Part shown: positions 11,601 to 22,005 of the stretch, one piece after another
Layout: every line of letters starts with the position of its first letter
How positions within the stretch are numbered: position 1 is the first letter of the stretch
Assembly (NCBI GenBank): GCA_964007475.1
Contig: OZ023273.1
Span: 85,013,712-85,077,711 of the forward strand
From: Hybos culiciformis
Taxonomy: Eukaryota; Arthropoda; Insecta; Diptera; Hybotidae
Direction of reading: 5' to 3'
Length of the DNA stretch: 64,000 bases
Position numbers and translations under genes: made by a program
Notes under the pieces: generated by a model
The model's database searches: none
The model's input: only the letters and a program-made list of their open reading frames with translations
What the model was told of the DNA's origin: nothing

Positions 11601-11872
11601 TTATCTCTAAATTCATGAATAATTAGGTTATTAGGCCAAAAATTTACGTCATTTATCTTCTTGAAATCGTCAAAAGAACAGAAAATTTTAAAGGACGAAT
11701 ATTCCTTTTGATATTTAGAACGAGTTTTCTCTATTTTCAAAAAACTAATATCGATTTTATCATTTATGTAATCCCGAATTGATGTATCAGTGCAATTGGG
11801 ATTAACGTTTGAAATAAAGAGGCATTTCGAATGTCTGGCCGCACATAATTCAATATCATGATAATTCAATAT
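8465..11872 (-). mobile_element. 5'-truncated LINE (Jockey/CR1-like) inserted in hAT transposase
   Basis: The minus-strand element ends in a (TAAA)n-type tail (TTTATTTATTTA at 8465-8490 on the plus strand) preceded by an A/T-rich 3' UTR with a long A run (8580-8607). It contains the last 109 codons of ORF1 and a complete-looking ORF2. The 5' junction at about 11872 falls inside ORF1, the usual result of incomplete target-primed reverse transcription. A target-site duplication longer than a few bases is not evident. With an open ORF2, it appears to be among the younger insertions here. Confidence 0.85.
8682..11558 (-). CDS. LINE ORF2: AP-endonuclease and reverse transcriptase
   Basis: This ORF encodes the replication enzyme of a non-LTR retrotransposon: it nicks target DNA and copies the element RNA onto it. 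The N-terminal endonuclease starts upstream of the first ATG (11498); in-frame codons back to about 11558 give the family start LNLFYQNVHGLRTKTN, overlapping the end of ORF1. Visible motifs are LTETWL, GGGVAIAV, VYLPP, GDFNL and HPALI of the endonuclease, then the RT: PDGIPTSFL, YRPIARLSSL, QHGFVRGKS, FTDFSKAFD, GVPQGSHLGP and the catalytic YADD, followed by the usual thumb and C-terminal region (LEYSCQVWNP). About 938-958 residues without a stop, normal for the clade. Clade assignment (Jockey/CR1 superfamily) is by motif style only. No RNase H domain is seen. Confidence 0.85.
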   Translation of the reverse strand, partial: PRHLNLFYQNVHGLRTKTNCLFASSCNCDYDVLILTETWLNGDFADSEIFPPTYMLYRRNRHQGTDATTVGGGVAIAVKCYFDSEKVLIPENDLEILCIKVKLCDFCLYILDVYLPPKTGDARKDLYLSLINSLDFLNELISDSDKVLFLGDFNLSATSWLVDPECDCFFPTSSCSVESLLTDHLFSLNFEQNSSIKNSNGKQLDLVFSINFSSISVNHCADSLLPEEIHHPALIICLDIDFSSNDLLSENSYSFNFSKADFMGMNNSLSLIDWNFLHTVNMEQATKSFYSKIFKLFLEFVPFKSNRIRNFSPPWYTDALRSLRNKRNMLWKTYCNARNESTLSQYLCVKEDFRRLCNVCHSNFLLNLQNDLKSNPKEFWNFVNLKRGSSSYPTTLHYNDVSSDNNFIIANLFADFFKSSFEASPSSSLPNLDSVNTYTFLSNFNFSISKPEILKHIQKLKNTNTVGPDGIPTSFLIGCADKLIEPLYSLFNMSISLCSFPSIWKISYIIPLHKKSNKRDIRNYRPIARLSSLPKLFESIISENLQFHIKPIISDRQHGFVRGKSTSTNLLDFTSFCNTKFLSGDYVDCIFTDFSKAFDKLCHKSLIYKLDKMGFHSGFVEWIADYLSNRYYQVSFNNFLSTPFLVNCGVPQGSHLGPIFFILFINDLPNILNSSEILIYADDAKIFKAISSYSDCIDLQNDINSFCNWCTSNNLLLNVNKCHSMSFFRKKSKIDFQYTIQSSSLTRIAETTDLGVLLDEKLNFVKHIDFVVNKALRILGFIKRQSREFSDPYVMKLLYSSFVRPILEYSCQVWNPFYGIHISRLESVQKNFLRFALRRLNWQDNLNLPPYSDRLQLVNLPSLESRRAYLSFSFIHKVIEGKMTSSCLMSNLFFNVPSRSLRNSDVIYIKFSRTNYGQNSPLSSMFKIYNRFHFVLQKHGFDSPSFKTQFYILSANSN

Positions 11873-11875
11873 CAT
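11546..11875 (-). CDS. LINE ORF1, C-terminal part only
   Basis: The 109 residues include LFISNVNP...SIRDYINDKI, an RRM-like fold pattern typical of the C-terminal domain of ORF1 proteins from these insect LINEs (nucleic-acid binding). It starts at the 5' truncation point, so the ATG at 11875 is accidental and the N-terminal zinc-finger/coiled-coil part is absent. Its stop overlaps the start of the ORF2 reading frame, as usual for coupled translation in LINEs. Confidence 0.6.
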   Translation of the reverse strand: MILNYHDIELCAARHSKCLFISNVNPNCTDTSIRDYINDKIDISFLKIEKTRSKYQKEYSSFKIFCSFDDFKKINDVNFWPNNLIIHEFRDKHTNHFRQPKTTRHNRGT

Positions 11876-14109
11876 TCCCCAGAAGCATTGGAAATTGGCA
11901 TAGTCAAAAAAATTCTAAGCATTGTCTCAACATTTGGAAAAGTTGATTTTAATTCTACAGCAATTTTATACAATATAGTGGCGGATATTTTGTCATTATC
12001 AGAATGATTTTCCTCAATAAAATTTAAAAACTGTAGTACTTCATCTTTAAAAAGATAAGGATCAATATCATTTTTATACATATCAATTAAATTTGCAATA
12101 TAATTGTTTTTTAATTCAGTACTTAGGTTTCGTTAAAAAAATATAGTAAAATTTTCCAATACATCTTTGTAAATTTGGATTCTTCTTGTAATCTCGGAAA
12201 TTAAGGAGTCGCAAATCACATAAAATGTATTAAAAATAAAATTTTCTCTAGGTGAAAATGAAACATCTGTTTGATTATTGTTTTCGTCAAAAAACACTTT
12301 TTTTTTTCTTGCACGAGTCGGTGCATTAAAACCTGCATTACTAAAAATAAGTCTGGCTTCCTCTTCTATTTGATCAAATTGGTCGCGATATTCGCTAATA
12401 AAATCTTGAAGAGATTTCATCAAACGAGTCCCATTTGATAAATTATTTTCCACCGATTGAAGCGATTTGCTTGTTGCATTTAATCTTTGTAAAATAGAGT
12501 TCCAAAGAACTGTCATTAAAGCAATATCGTACTGTTTGAATTTTTTGGCTAAAGAGGTAGCTTCTACGATAGTAATTTTTTTTTCAGATTTAGATTCAGA
12601 TATAAATTGTAACGCTTCTTTTATTTTTATATAATTTATTTTTAAAGCTAGTACAGCATCTGCTCTTGCAGACCATCTCGTATCTGATAATTTTTTAATA
12701 GTAAGCGCATTGTTGTTACTTTCCATAACTTTTTTTCGCAAAATATTCCATCGATGCGTCGATGCAGAGAAAAATGAAAATAAATTTTGAACAAACATGA
12801 AATAAATAATGAATTGCTGTGGGACAACTTTCAGCTGAATAATTTCCTATGAGATTTAAAGAATGGGTCATACATGGTAAGTAAAGTGCTGTTGGACTAT
12901 GTTTCTTCATACGCGCTTGCAGACCTGAATATTTACCCGACATATTTGAAACATTGTCGTACGATTGACCTCTACATTTATCAATTGGTATATTGAGTTC
13001 ATTTAATTTTGCTATTACAATATTTTCTATAGGTAAAAACATAAAAATTTTCATTTATTTCACCATTTGGCGATAAATATCTAATAACAAAAGTTAATTG
13101 GCCAATATGTGATATATCTGGGGTAGAATGCACAACGATACTATAATAAATCGCATTTTGTATTTCTTTAACTATAAAATTCAAGACATTATCATGAATT
13201 ATGGCAATTAACTCATCGCAGATCTTGTGAGATAAATAATTTGTTGTTCCTTTACCACAATTTCCGTACTTTTCTAGATGTAACTTCAAAAACTCATCAT
13301 ACTCACTTAGGTATTCCATGACAGTCAAATAATTTCCCTTTCTTTCAGACTTGTAGTCATCGTGCCCTCTAAATGCTAAACCTAAACTAGCTATCAGTTT
13401 TATCGTTGAAATGACTTTTTTAAGAACTTTTTTCCAGTAATTTTCATTGATTTCCCTTTGTCTTAGGAAATCAGTATCAATTCGATTTGCGATTGATGAT
13501 CGCCTATATATGGTACACATAGCCGAAATATGTTCCTTAGAACGTTCATGGTCGTTTAAGGTAATGGCGATAGATTTCCAGTTATTGAATCCGCTAATAA
13601 GCTTGGATTTAGACTTTGAAAATATTTTACACGGATAACAATAAACACTCTTACTTGTTACAGAAAAAATTAGCCAATCCCTTTTATCTTTGGTCTTATT
13701 TGTGTTAATTTTTTTGCGGTAAAAATGTTCATTAGATAAACCTCTATAATATGTTCGATCTCTGCCATTATATAAAGTTTTCAAATTTTTAATATCTCCA
13801 ATATTTCTTGGTTTATTTAATACAATATGATCAATGTTTTTTTCGCTTAGATTCTCAGGCCACAGAGCAATATCTTCAATATTAACAGTTTTATTTTCAT
13901 TACTCACAGATGTTTTTAATGTTTCATCAACTTCACTTACTGTTTGAATTACAATTTCAGGTTCACGTTCAGAAGATAATGGTACTTCACAGTCTTCATT
14001 TCTTGTTGCTACAAATTTTAAAAGCGAATTTTTCTGCTTTTCATAAAGTCTTTTTTTTGTTTCTTGATTTTTTTCTCTTCTCTGCACTACTCAAATATTT
14101 TCTTTTCAT
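11873..14109 (-). pseudogene. ZMYM1-like hAT transposase (TTF finger, DUF4371, catalytic core)
   Basis: The protein would excise and integrate the hAT element. Start ATG at 14109-14107 (MKRKYLSSAEK, the usual family start). Domains in order: TTF-type zinc finger with the C..C...H...H spacing (VYCYPCKIF ... HERSKEH, about 13560-13660), DUF4371-like region (FRGHDD...GNYLTVMEYL, about 13330-13400), RNase-H-like core with CRGQSYDNVSNMSG (about 12950) and the family motif LPCMTHSLNL, DTRWSARADAV (about 12660), and the dimerisation domain start ending NASGE at the LINE junction. Breaks: a frameshift in an A run near 14070, frameshifts near 13040 and 12790, and an in-frame TAA at about 12133. The C-terminal end continues at 8302-8464. 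ZMYM1-like transposases are common in aphids and other insects. Confidence 0.8.
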
Positions 14110-14647
14110 TTTTGCGCTACAATGATATGTTTTTCTTAAAAAATGCAAAATAGGTATTCTACGTTGTTAATAATAGCAATATACTTACCAGTATATTTTA
14201 CTCCTTTCCTGAATTATTTAATTATTATTTTATTAATGTATAATAAAAATTTGAAACATTCAAAAACAAATGTAAATGACATTTGACAACGATAATATAC
14301 CGAATAATAATTAACAATAAACAAAACATTTGGAAAACAACTGATAAAGAATGACCATATATTTGTCTCTCTTTTTTTGGTATTACCAAGAATTGTGAAA
14401 ATTAAGATGTTTTTTTTTGCTAATTACAGGAAATTCGCTAACATGATTTTAGACCTTGTATTTTGATGAAAGCCGATCGCGTATAATAAACATTTGGTTT
14501 ACGTTTTCATTGCATTGTGAATAGAATAGAAATCACAATTTTTGGAAATTTTTTAGTTTTATTGTTTTACTGACGGGGCCCCTTCTATCGCGGGGCCCCT
14601 GGCGAGCGCCATGTGCGACGCCCGTTAGAACTGCCACTGACTTGAGT

Positions 14648-15970
14648 TTATTTCATTTCAATTTAAAATAAGAAAAAATTTACACAAAACAAGTCAAAAC
14701 AAATATAAATTATCAATTAAAAAATTTATCAATAAAAAAAAAAATCTAACTTCATTTAAAACTAAATAAAAAATATAATTTCATTCATCGTGATAATGGT
14801 AGATTTTAGTTTTCTTTGCAACGCTCATGATTAGGGCTGGGAAAAGTTAAATAAATCTTTGTACAGAAAAAATAAAACAAGTTATTCAAAATTTAAATAA
14901 TATAATTACCAAAATAATAATAGTTGGTCAGGTGAATTCTAAATCGAAACTAAAATATTCAAACAAATTTAAACACGAGTCAAAGTCAAATAAATCGCTA
15001 GAATTCAGTAATTTTGAAGTTTTCTCAATCTACTTAAAATAGGCAAGTCAAATAAAATTTAAAATAAGTTACCTACGAGTCTGTTCACTCATTAGCAATT
15101 ATTTAAAAAAAATTTTTTGGTTTACAAAATTTTTTTTTAGCATGTAGTATAAGATCAACCCAAAATTCGTGTCGAGATCGACTGGTAAATCGCGGTCGCC
15201 TGGTTGGGCAGCCCTGCTATAAAACAAACTAAAACCAAAAAGAAAACTGCCATTTACAAAATTTTTTTTTATTTTCCTTAAATCACAACAAAATTTGTAC
15301 TTGTTTCCTTTTAACACATTTATATTCCACATATTGGTATTTTATTTTTATTAAATTTTTTTTATATCTATGTCTTGATCCATTTAATTGAAATAAAAAA
15401 GGAAATTTTCATTAGAATAATTGTTATATTAATGATGCATCCACCTATCAGTAATCACCTAGATATTTGAAAAAAATATTAGGTATAATTAAATTTAAAT
15501 CATTTTTTTATTTAATTTGTTAATTTCTAATTTGACTTTCTTTATTTCAAAATTTTTTAATTTTAAATTTTTAGCTTCTTTATTTGTAAATTAATTAGTT
15601 GCTCTTCTCGTTTGTTGAGAAAACTTTCCTTTTTCTAATGAAAAATTTTTTTCTTTAAATTTAATTTCTACTTCAAAATTTCTATTTTTCCGTATATTTT
15701 TTTAAGAAATTTTAGCTGGTTATTTTGGAACTCGAATATTATGTCCGTTGAATTGGACCACCTTCTTTTCCTTGAACAAGTAAGAGTAGATGACAACGCT
15801 TCTTTATATTTCTCAATTTTCTCAAACTCCTCCATTTCAAATTGAGTACTTTTAAGTGGACGTCTAGGTGCTGGTTGGAAAATTTGTTTTTTTTGAAATT
15901 GATGTAGTTTTCCTATTCGTTAAAATGTCTGAAGTAGAATCCTCGTAGTCATAAATTATTACTTCGGAGT
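14648..15970. other. AT-rich interval with diverged MITE pieces and decayed coding sequence
   Basis: A diverged left end of the PIF-like MITE (GAGTCTGTTCACTCATTAGC) starts near 15076. GGTTGGGCAGCCCTG near 15204-15218 resembles a hAT terminus, but I found no partner. At about 15700-15975, minus-strand frames joined by frameshifts read acidic peptides such as SEVIIYDYEDS and EEFEKIEKYKEAL, with a later FEFQNNQLKFL. This is probably an old transposon accessory ORF, not recognised. The rest is featureless. Confidence 0.4.
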
Positions 15971-15979
15971 CATCTAAAA

Positions 15980-17001
15980 TAGGGATCGCAATACCGGGAT
16001 CCCGGGATACCGGGATCCCGGTATTTCGGAAAAAAACCAATGAAAATCAATACCGGTATTATATTTGTCAAAACCGGTATTTCGGTATTTAAATTTTTTT
16101 CTGAGGATTTATTATTCAATATTTTTTGATATTTTTAGTAGATTGTTTTTTATAATTACAAACAAGTGCGGTTACTAAAAAAATAAAAGTTTTAAGAGCC
16201 CTCGACGTGAAATTCTGTTTTCTATTTTTGCAGTTTTTTTTTATTTTATTTTACAGAAAATAAACGGCCGTGAAAAATGCCACAAAAATTGTACGAAAAA
16301 CACCTTTACCAGAAAATCACAAAACTATATTTGAATTTTATTTCTGTGCAGAAACTGTAATTTATCAAAAAAATTAAAAATTTGTTAGAAATAAATGAAA
16401 TTAATTAAAAATTGTTTAGAAAATTAAAGAAATTCAAAATTTCACGTCACCAGCCCTGGAGAGTGGTATTTTAGCTTTATTTCTGCGTTTGAGATTTTTT
16501 ATTATCTTTTTGCTTTACTTCAGAATCCAAGCAAATATGTTCAAGTATTTTAAAGGCTCATTTGGGCCAAAAAACTCAAAAAATTCGCCTCGCCTACCCT
16601 GAAGCCAGTTATATACTCTCTAACATATCAAAAAATCACATCAGTCGAGATTGTATTAACTCTAGAATCAAAGCAAAACCAAGACCCATTTTCCGCACTG
16701 AGGGCTCTTAATAGTTTGTTGTGTGTAGTTGCATTTGTATGTACTTAAATATTTTAACAATTCTGCTGATTTAGTGTGAAAGTATTTTTTTTAAATTATT
16801 GGAGGTTGCAATCAGCAGTGGGTATGTTTTGTATTAATTAAATAATTTTTGTTTCATTTTTATAATAATTATTATAGGTATTTTTTATTTTGAGAAATAT
16901 TATTTTTTGGAATACCGGTATTAAAACCGGGATCCCGGTATCAGTAAAGTTCAATACCGAAATACCGGTATTGGTTTTTTTTGCTTTTTTTGCAATCCCT
17001 A
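15980..17001. mobile_element. Non-autonomous hAT-like element with palindromic CCGGGATCCCGG iterons
   Basis: The ends are TAGGGATCGCAA-type (left) and, in reverse complement, TAGGGATTGCAA (right). The 8-bp duplication ATCTAAAA flanks both (15972-15979 and 17002-17009). Next to the left end lies a cluster of palindromes (ACCGGGATCCCGGGATACCG, 15992-16022, then ACCGGTATT repeats to about 16090), mirrored near the right end at 16913-16970. There is no transposase ORF. The middle is A/T-rich. Confidence 0.8.
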
Positions 17002-17168
17002 ATCTAAAATAAATTTATTTATTTATTTCGTTTAATTCAAACTATTACAAAAAATTCTTAATACATAAATTAATAGATAACAATAATTTGCTTTTAAATA
17101 AAATATATTAAATATATTTTAAGTGTACAAAAGTTTTATTTTTAAATTATCCTTTGTTAAAGAAAAAT

Positions 17169-19735
17169 CTATAATGTGTTTGTATTTATTGCATATTGTA
17201 AGCATTCTGTTAATGGGTTCGTGTTGTCCGTAATTAGTTCTGTGGGTTTTAGTTGTAAAGAGATATTACGTAGTCTGGGGATGGATCGGAAATTGATCTG
17301 TTGGGATTTGAGATATAAAGATGATATCAGCTACTTCACGTCTTTTCTTTAATGATACCATATTTATCAATTTTAATCTATCTTCATAGGGGGGTAGTAC
17401 TAGGGAATCGGTCCAAGGAAGTTGTCTAAGAGCAAATCTTAGAAAATTTATCTGAATGGACTCTATCCGCTCTATGTGAGTTTTGTAATAAGGAGACCAT
17501 AATTGTGTAGCGTATTCTAAATTAGGTCGAACAATTGTAGTGTAGAGCTGTTTTAAGATATAAGGGTCATTAAATTCACGGGACCATCTTTTTACAAAGC
17601 CAAGGATAGAGTTGGACTTATTTATGATATATTCGAAGTGAAATTTGAAGGTTAACTTTTCGTCAAAAATTACGCCCAAGTCTTTGAAGGTGGTAACTTT
17701 ACTTAACTGCACATTATCAATAGAATAATTATAAAGAACAGGATTTTGACGACGAGAATAGGTCATATACGCACATTTTGGAATATTAAGTGAAAGATTA
17801 TTTGAGCGACACCAGATGAAAAATCGATTTAAGTCTTCTTGAAGACAAAGAGCGTCTTGGTAAGAATCAATTCTTTTAAAGATTTTCATGTCGTCAGCGT
17901 AGATTTGGAGCTTACTATTGGTTATTATTGAATTTACGTCATTAATGGAGATTATGAATAAAAGAGGGCCTAAATGACTTCCTTGTGGGACACCTGAGAG
18001 AGCCTCGTACTCAGATGATTCCGTAGATCTGAACATGACGGTATAGGTACGATCTTTTAAGTAAGAGCTGACCCATTCAATGAAGTAACAAGGGAATTTA
18101 AGTTTTTCCAACTTAAACAAAATCACTTCAAAGGGCACAAGATCAAAAGCTTTACTGAGATCTGTATATATAATGTCAGTTTGAGAACCAGCTTCTATTG
18201 TCTCTATCAGAGAAGAAGTTGTTTTAATAAGATTAGTCACTGTCGATTTACCTTTCACGAAACCATGCTGAATGGGGATTAAAATGTTATTACATTGAGG
18301 GTAGATTAAATCATAAATAAGGAGTTCAAGAAGTTTAGGGATGGGTGACAAACTAGCTATAGGTCGATAGTTCGAAACATGTTGTTTTGGTCCTTTTTTA
18401 TGGGTGGGTTTAATAAAAGCTTTTTTCCAAATATTTGGGAATTTACTTTGAGATAGGGATAAGTTAAAAATAGATGAGAGTGGGGCGGCTAATGATTAGG
18501 AACACTGTTTAAGTACAATTTCAGGGACACCATCAGGACTAGGACAAGTATTATTGCTAAGTTTTTCTAAATATTTCTGTACTTCGGAGATATCAAAGTA
18601 AAGGTTGAGATTAGGAATTTGATTAAAATCGTGCATATGAGCGAAGTCGTTTCTGTTTAATGTAAAGAGAGAGTCATTAAAAGAACTGGAGAAAAAAGTC
18701 TTGAAGAATTCAGAAATAATTTTGGGGTCATTGCTTTTTCGCCCATTGAACTCTAGGAACGTAGGAAATTGGTCGGACTTTCTTTTAGAATTTACAAATT
18801 TACAAAATAACTTTGGGTCATTTTTAATTTTACCGGACATTTCGATTATGTAGTTACGATAACTCAGCTCTGTGGAATTTTTAAATTCATGTAACAGATT
18901 CTCGAAAACCAAATAATCATCTTTACTTTTAGATTTAAGATATGAACGCCAAGCTTTATTTTTTTTATTTCTAAGTTTTTTCAAGTAAGAATTAAGCCAG
19001 ATAGGACTTGAATTCAAACTTTTGTGAATGACCATAGGAACAAATTGCTTGAAGGCATCATGTAAGATCATGTAAAAATTCGAAGTAATGATTTCAATAT
19101 GTACATTTTCGAACAATGTAGAGAAATCATGTGAATTGAAAAAAATGTTCAATTCTTCGAAATTTGCTTTGCTAAAGTTAAATTTATATACCTTAGCAGC
19201 GTCAGGTTCTGAGGGAGGATTTGTACAAAAGGAAAAACTAATAGGGGGATGAAAAGTGTCAATATTAGTTAGGGGTATAACATTGTCATTGAAAATAATG
19301 TTGTTCCGATCAGAAACGAAGATTAGATCAAGTTGTCTAGAAATACGGTTTTTTGTCTTAGAAACTTTTTGCAGCGCGTGACTGATCAAAGTGTCGAGAA
19401 ACAAGGAATCCGTACTATGGGTGATATTATCCGGAACCTGATACGGTTCTTCGTCATGGTGGGACCATTTTAAGTTGGGTAAGTTGAAGTCTCCACAAAG
19501 AATAATTTCGTCTGATGAATCCAGTAGAGGAATTATATCTGCGACTGAATTCAAAACGCTGGAATAAATGTCAGTATTGGAATTTGGAGGAATGTAACAA
19601 CAGAGAATGAAGACAGATTTACTATCAAATTCTACTTTGACGCAAATAAGTTCCAGTTCTCGGTCAGATATGGGGATTTGACAAGAATGAAAACATGATT
19701 TTATGGTTATAAGCACACCACCACCTTTTGGAATG
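17169..19735 (-). pseudogene. LINE ORF2 (endonuclease-reverse transcriptase), broken
   Basis: The endonuclease lacks its first approximately 60-100 residues: the readable frame begins at IPKGGGVLITIK and is preceded by a TGA near 19741. Then CCYIPPNSNTDIY, GDFNLPNLKW and the DTFHPPISF motif follow. An in-frame TAA at 18496-18498 interrupts the linker just after DGVPEIVLKQCS; past it the frame resumes with RPIASLSPI, QHGFVKGKS, YTDLSKAFD, GVPQGSHLGPLLF and the catalytic YADD. A frameshift near 17315 separates the last about 45 codons, which end at a TAG near 17169. The EN N-terminal loss looks like a deletion near 19750, since ORF1-ORF2 spacer sequence (19745-19920) joins it directly. RT catalytic residues themselves are intact. 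Confidence 0.8.
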
Positions 19736-19926
19736 CTGGGTCAAAGATAGTTGAGGATGCTGTTCATGGTACCTATCTTTCCTGTAGGTACTGTAAGCAT
19801 TTCCAAAGATTTCCAAGGAGTTTATGGAGCTAGTTAGCGGGATTGGAACAGGGTATTTCCACTAGATTGTTTCGAGCTGGGTAGCGGATGAAAAAACCTA
19901 TCATGACTCTCCCTTACCTTTTGAAG

Positions 19927-20830
19927 TTAAATGGTCCTGTTTGATTTAAGATAAGAGGCGAACGAATTAAGGTCATTAGAAACTTCATTGGAGGATATAC
20001 CGTATGCTTCATGGAAACGATCATAAATGTTTCTAAGGCTACGCAGGTCATTAGGTAACCCCTCTTGGTTCATAAGAGTTCTTAAATATGTATTGGTCTT
20101 TCCGTCAATACATACTGAATCAGGCTGGTCATGAAGATATGCCAAGTAGATTCTGACGTTTTGAAAAAGATGCCGGTCTCTTAAACGCCCCAAGATATAG
20201 CGACTATTATCATCTACAAAGGTGGATCTGCTAAGTTTCACTTCGGAGGGAAAAGTGGATCGAAAGTAGCTGGGGCTAAGGAGATAGAATTAAGTGAAGG
20301 GGAGAGGTTCTGGGGAGAAGGAAGACAGGGTAAAATGTTGTGCGGGGATGGGGGGATATTGGGATGAGGTGAGGTTGGTCGAGAAAAAAGGGAGGTTGAG
20401 GGAGCAATGGATGGTATGGTGGAACGGTTTTGGGTTGTTTGGAAAAGAGAGGGAATATTTAGTGATATAGGATTTTTCGAGGTTTTATAAGAATTAATAA
20501 CTTCTCCAGGATTGAAATTAGTGTATTTGGAGGTGCTAGTGTTTTGTCCATTAGTGTTAGAATTAGAGTTAGATTCAAAATTAGAACTAGATTCCGGTTC
20601 ATTGTTGTCTTCATTCTTCCATTTGGTAGCCATCATATCTTTCCATTTACCTCGATTCTGCTTTCTCAATAGCTTAACTGCGGCAAAAGTAGGCAATTCA
20701 ATTTTGAAATTGTTAAATGTCCGGTTTTTAACTTTTACGTTTATTTTAAAACACAATGCCTCAACACCAAATTGATTTTTTACAAATTTAGTGAGCCATC
20801 GTGAATCTGCGTAAAGTGGAGCTCCCTTAA
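19927..20830 (-). pseudogene. LINE ORF1, C-terminal half
   Basis: The minus-strand frame reads GAPLYADSRWLTKFVKNQFG, then a basic stretch (LPTFAAVKLLRKQNRGKWKD), a low-complexity S/N/T and proline-rich linker (about 20280-20600), and after a frame change near 20240 a C-terminal segment (KLSRSTFVDDNSRYILGRLR ... LAYLHDQPDSVCIDGKTN). This arrangement is typical of ORF1 proteins of insect LINEs whose N-terminus has a PHD-like finger. Upstream, the frame runs straight into the AAT repeat, read as a poly-Asn linker, so this half and the PHD half at 22006-22683 were once one ORF. Confidence 0.6.
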
Positions 20831-20842
20831 TATGAAGAGTTG

Positions 20843-21034
20843 TTGTTTTATTGATATTATTATTATTATTATTATTATTATCATTATTATTATTGTCATT
20901 ATTATTATTATTTTTATTATTATTATTGTTTTTGTTGTCTTTTTTGTTGCTATTTTTTTTCTTATTATTGTTGTTGTTGTTATTGTTGTTTTTGTTGTTG
21001 TTGTTACTGTTATTATCATTATTATCATTATTAT
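20843..21034 (-). repeat. (AAT/TTA)n microsatellite, encodes poly-Asn linker of LINE ORF1
   Basis: TTA repeats with TCA, TTG and TTT variants. On the minus strand and in the ORF1 frame they read as asparagine runs with scattered D, K and T. The tract is interrupted at 21035 by a MITE and resumes at 21690. Confidence 0.8.
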
Positions 21035-21689
21035 CAGAGACCGGAAGTTCATGCTCTTAAAAACGTTAAAATATGCATGCTCTTATGCTCTTAAAACCTA
21101 ACAAATATGCTCTTAAAACTTAACAAATATGCTCTTAAATATGCACTATAATACATTATTTATCTGATAAATTGCAATTAGAAACAATTATATATTTTCT
21201 TCTTTGAAATTCATTCTTCGATCATTGAAAATTTGTAAAACCATCTATTAGAAAATGGTGTAGTTAAAACATTCTTTTAAAAAAATGTTAACATGAAGAA
21301 ATCCTTAATTTTTTTTTTTTTTTAATTTGTCCAAAAAATGCAAATACAGGCATTTATAAGGTAAATATGCAATTATATGCATTTATTGGAGAAATATGTA
21401 AATATATGCTCTAACAAATCGATGCCACACACTTTTGAAAAAATGTTGACATGAAGAAATCCTCTATTTTTTATTTTATTTTTTTTGAAAATTGTCGAAA
21501 ACATGCAAATACATGCATTTATAAGGCAAATATGCAATTATATGCATTTATTGGCAAAATATGTAAATATATGCTCTAACAAATCGATGCCATTTTTCTT
21601 AAAAATTTTTGATTCGCACAGATATTTACTGCATTTTAGTTTAGAGTTATCAGAAAAAAACATGTATTTGCATGAACTTCCGGTCTCTG
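21035..21689. mobile_element. 655-bp hAT-type MITE inserted in the microsatellite
   Basis: The termini CAGAGACCGGAAGTTCATG (21035-21053) and its exact reverse complement (21671-21689) are hAT-like (CAG start). Direct flanks are ATTATTAT on both sides (21027-21034, 21690-21697), an 8-bp duplication of the expected length, though weak evidence within a TTA repeat. Near the left end the word ATGCTCTTAAA is repeated five times, likely transposase-binding iterons. Two direct copies of an about 145-bp block (start near 21288 and 21446; both with ACATGAAGAAATCCT and GCTCTAACAAATCGATGCCA) make up the rest. Confidence 0.85.
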
Positions 21690-21696
21690 ATTATTA

Positions 21697-21733
<37 letters not shown>

Positions 21734-21742
21734 TACTACTAC

Positions 21743-21779
<37 letters not shown>

Positions 21780-21808
21780 TTTATTAACATTATTACTATT
21801 ATCGTTAC

Positions 21809-21846
<38 letters not shown>

Positions 21847-21854
21847 CTATTATT

Positions 21855-21888
<34 letters not shown>

Positions 21889-21945
21889 GTTTTGTTATTA
21901 TTATTATTATTAGTTTTTTTATTATTATTAATAAAACTGAGCTCA
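21690..21945 (-). repeat. (AAT/TTA)n microsatellite, second part
   Basis: Continuation of the poly-Asn-coding tract on the other side of the MITE, with TAC and TCA interruptions. On the minus strand the frame KEFINDSTLLDELSFINNN enters it from ORF1. Confidence 0.8.
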
Positions 21946-22005
21946 TCAAGTAGGGTTGAGTCGTTAATGAATTCCTTATCTTTTTTTTATCATATTGGAA
22001 ACGAT

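Larger units (their letters stand above)
8072..14639 (-). mobile_element. hAT transposon with ZMYM1-like transposase, split by a LINE
   Basis: Left end CAGAGGCGGTTTTAACGG and right end (reverse complement) CAGTGGCAGTTCTAACGG are hAT-type termini, and the perfect 8-bp duplication ACTTGAGT lies directly outside them (8064-8071 and 14640-14647). GGGGCCCC-containing subterminal sequence occurs at both ends (8093-8106, 14575-14610). The transposase is on the minus strand (14109 down to about 8302) with a LINE inserted between 8465 and 11872. Without the LINE the element would be about 3.2 kb, normal for an autonomous hAT. The transposase has several breaks, so the copy is dead. Confidence 0.9.

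Noticed and set aside
20780..21101. ORFs rich in I, L or V over the TTA repeats, looking like membrane proteins
   Set aside because: Reading frames of a microsatellite on the non-coding strand or wrong frame; the meaningful frame is the minus-strand poly-Asn linker of LINE ORF1.
21485..21953. Poly-Tyr and poly-Ile ORFs
   Set aside because: Microsatellite artefacts adjoining the MITE.
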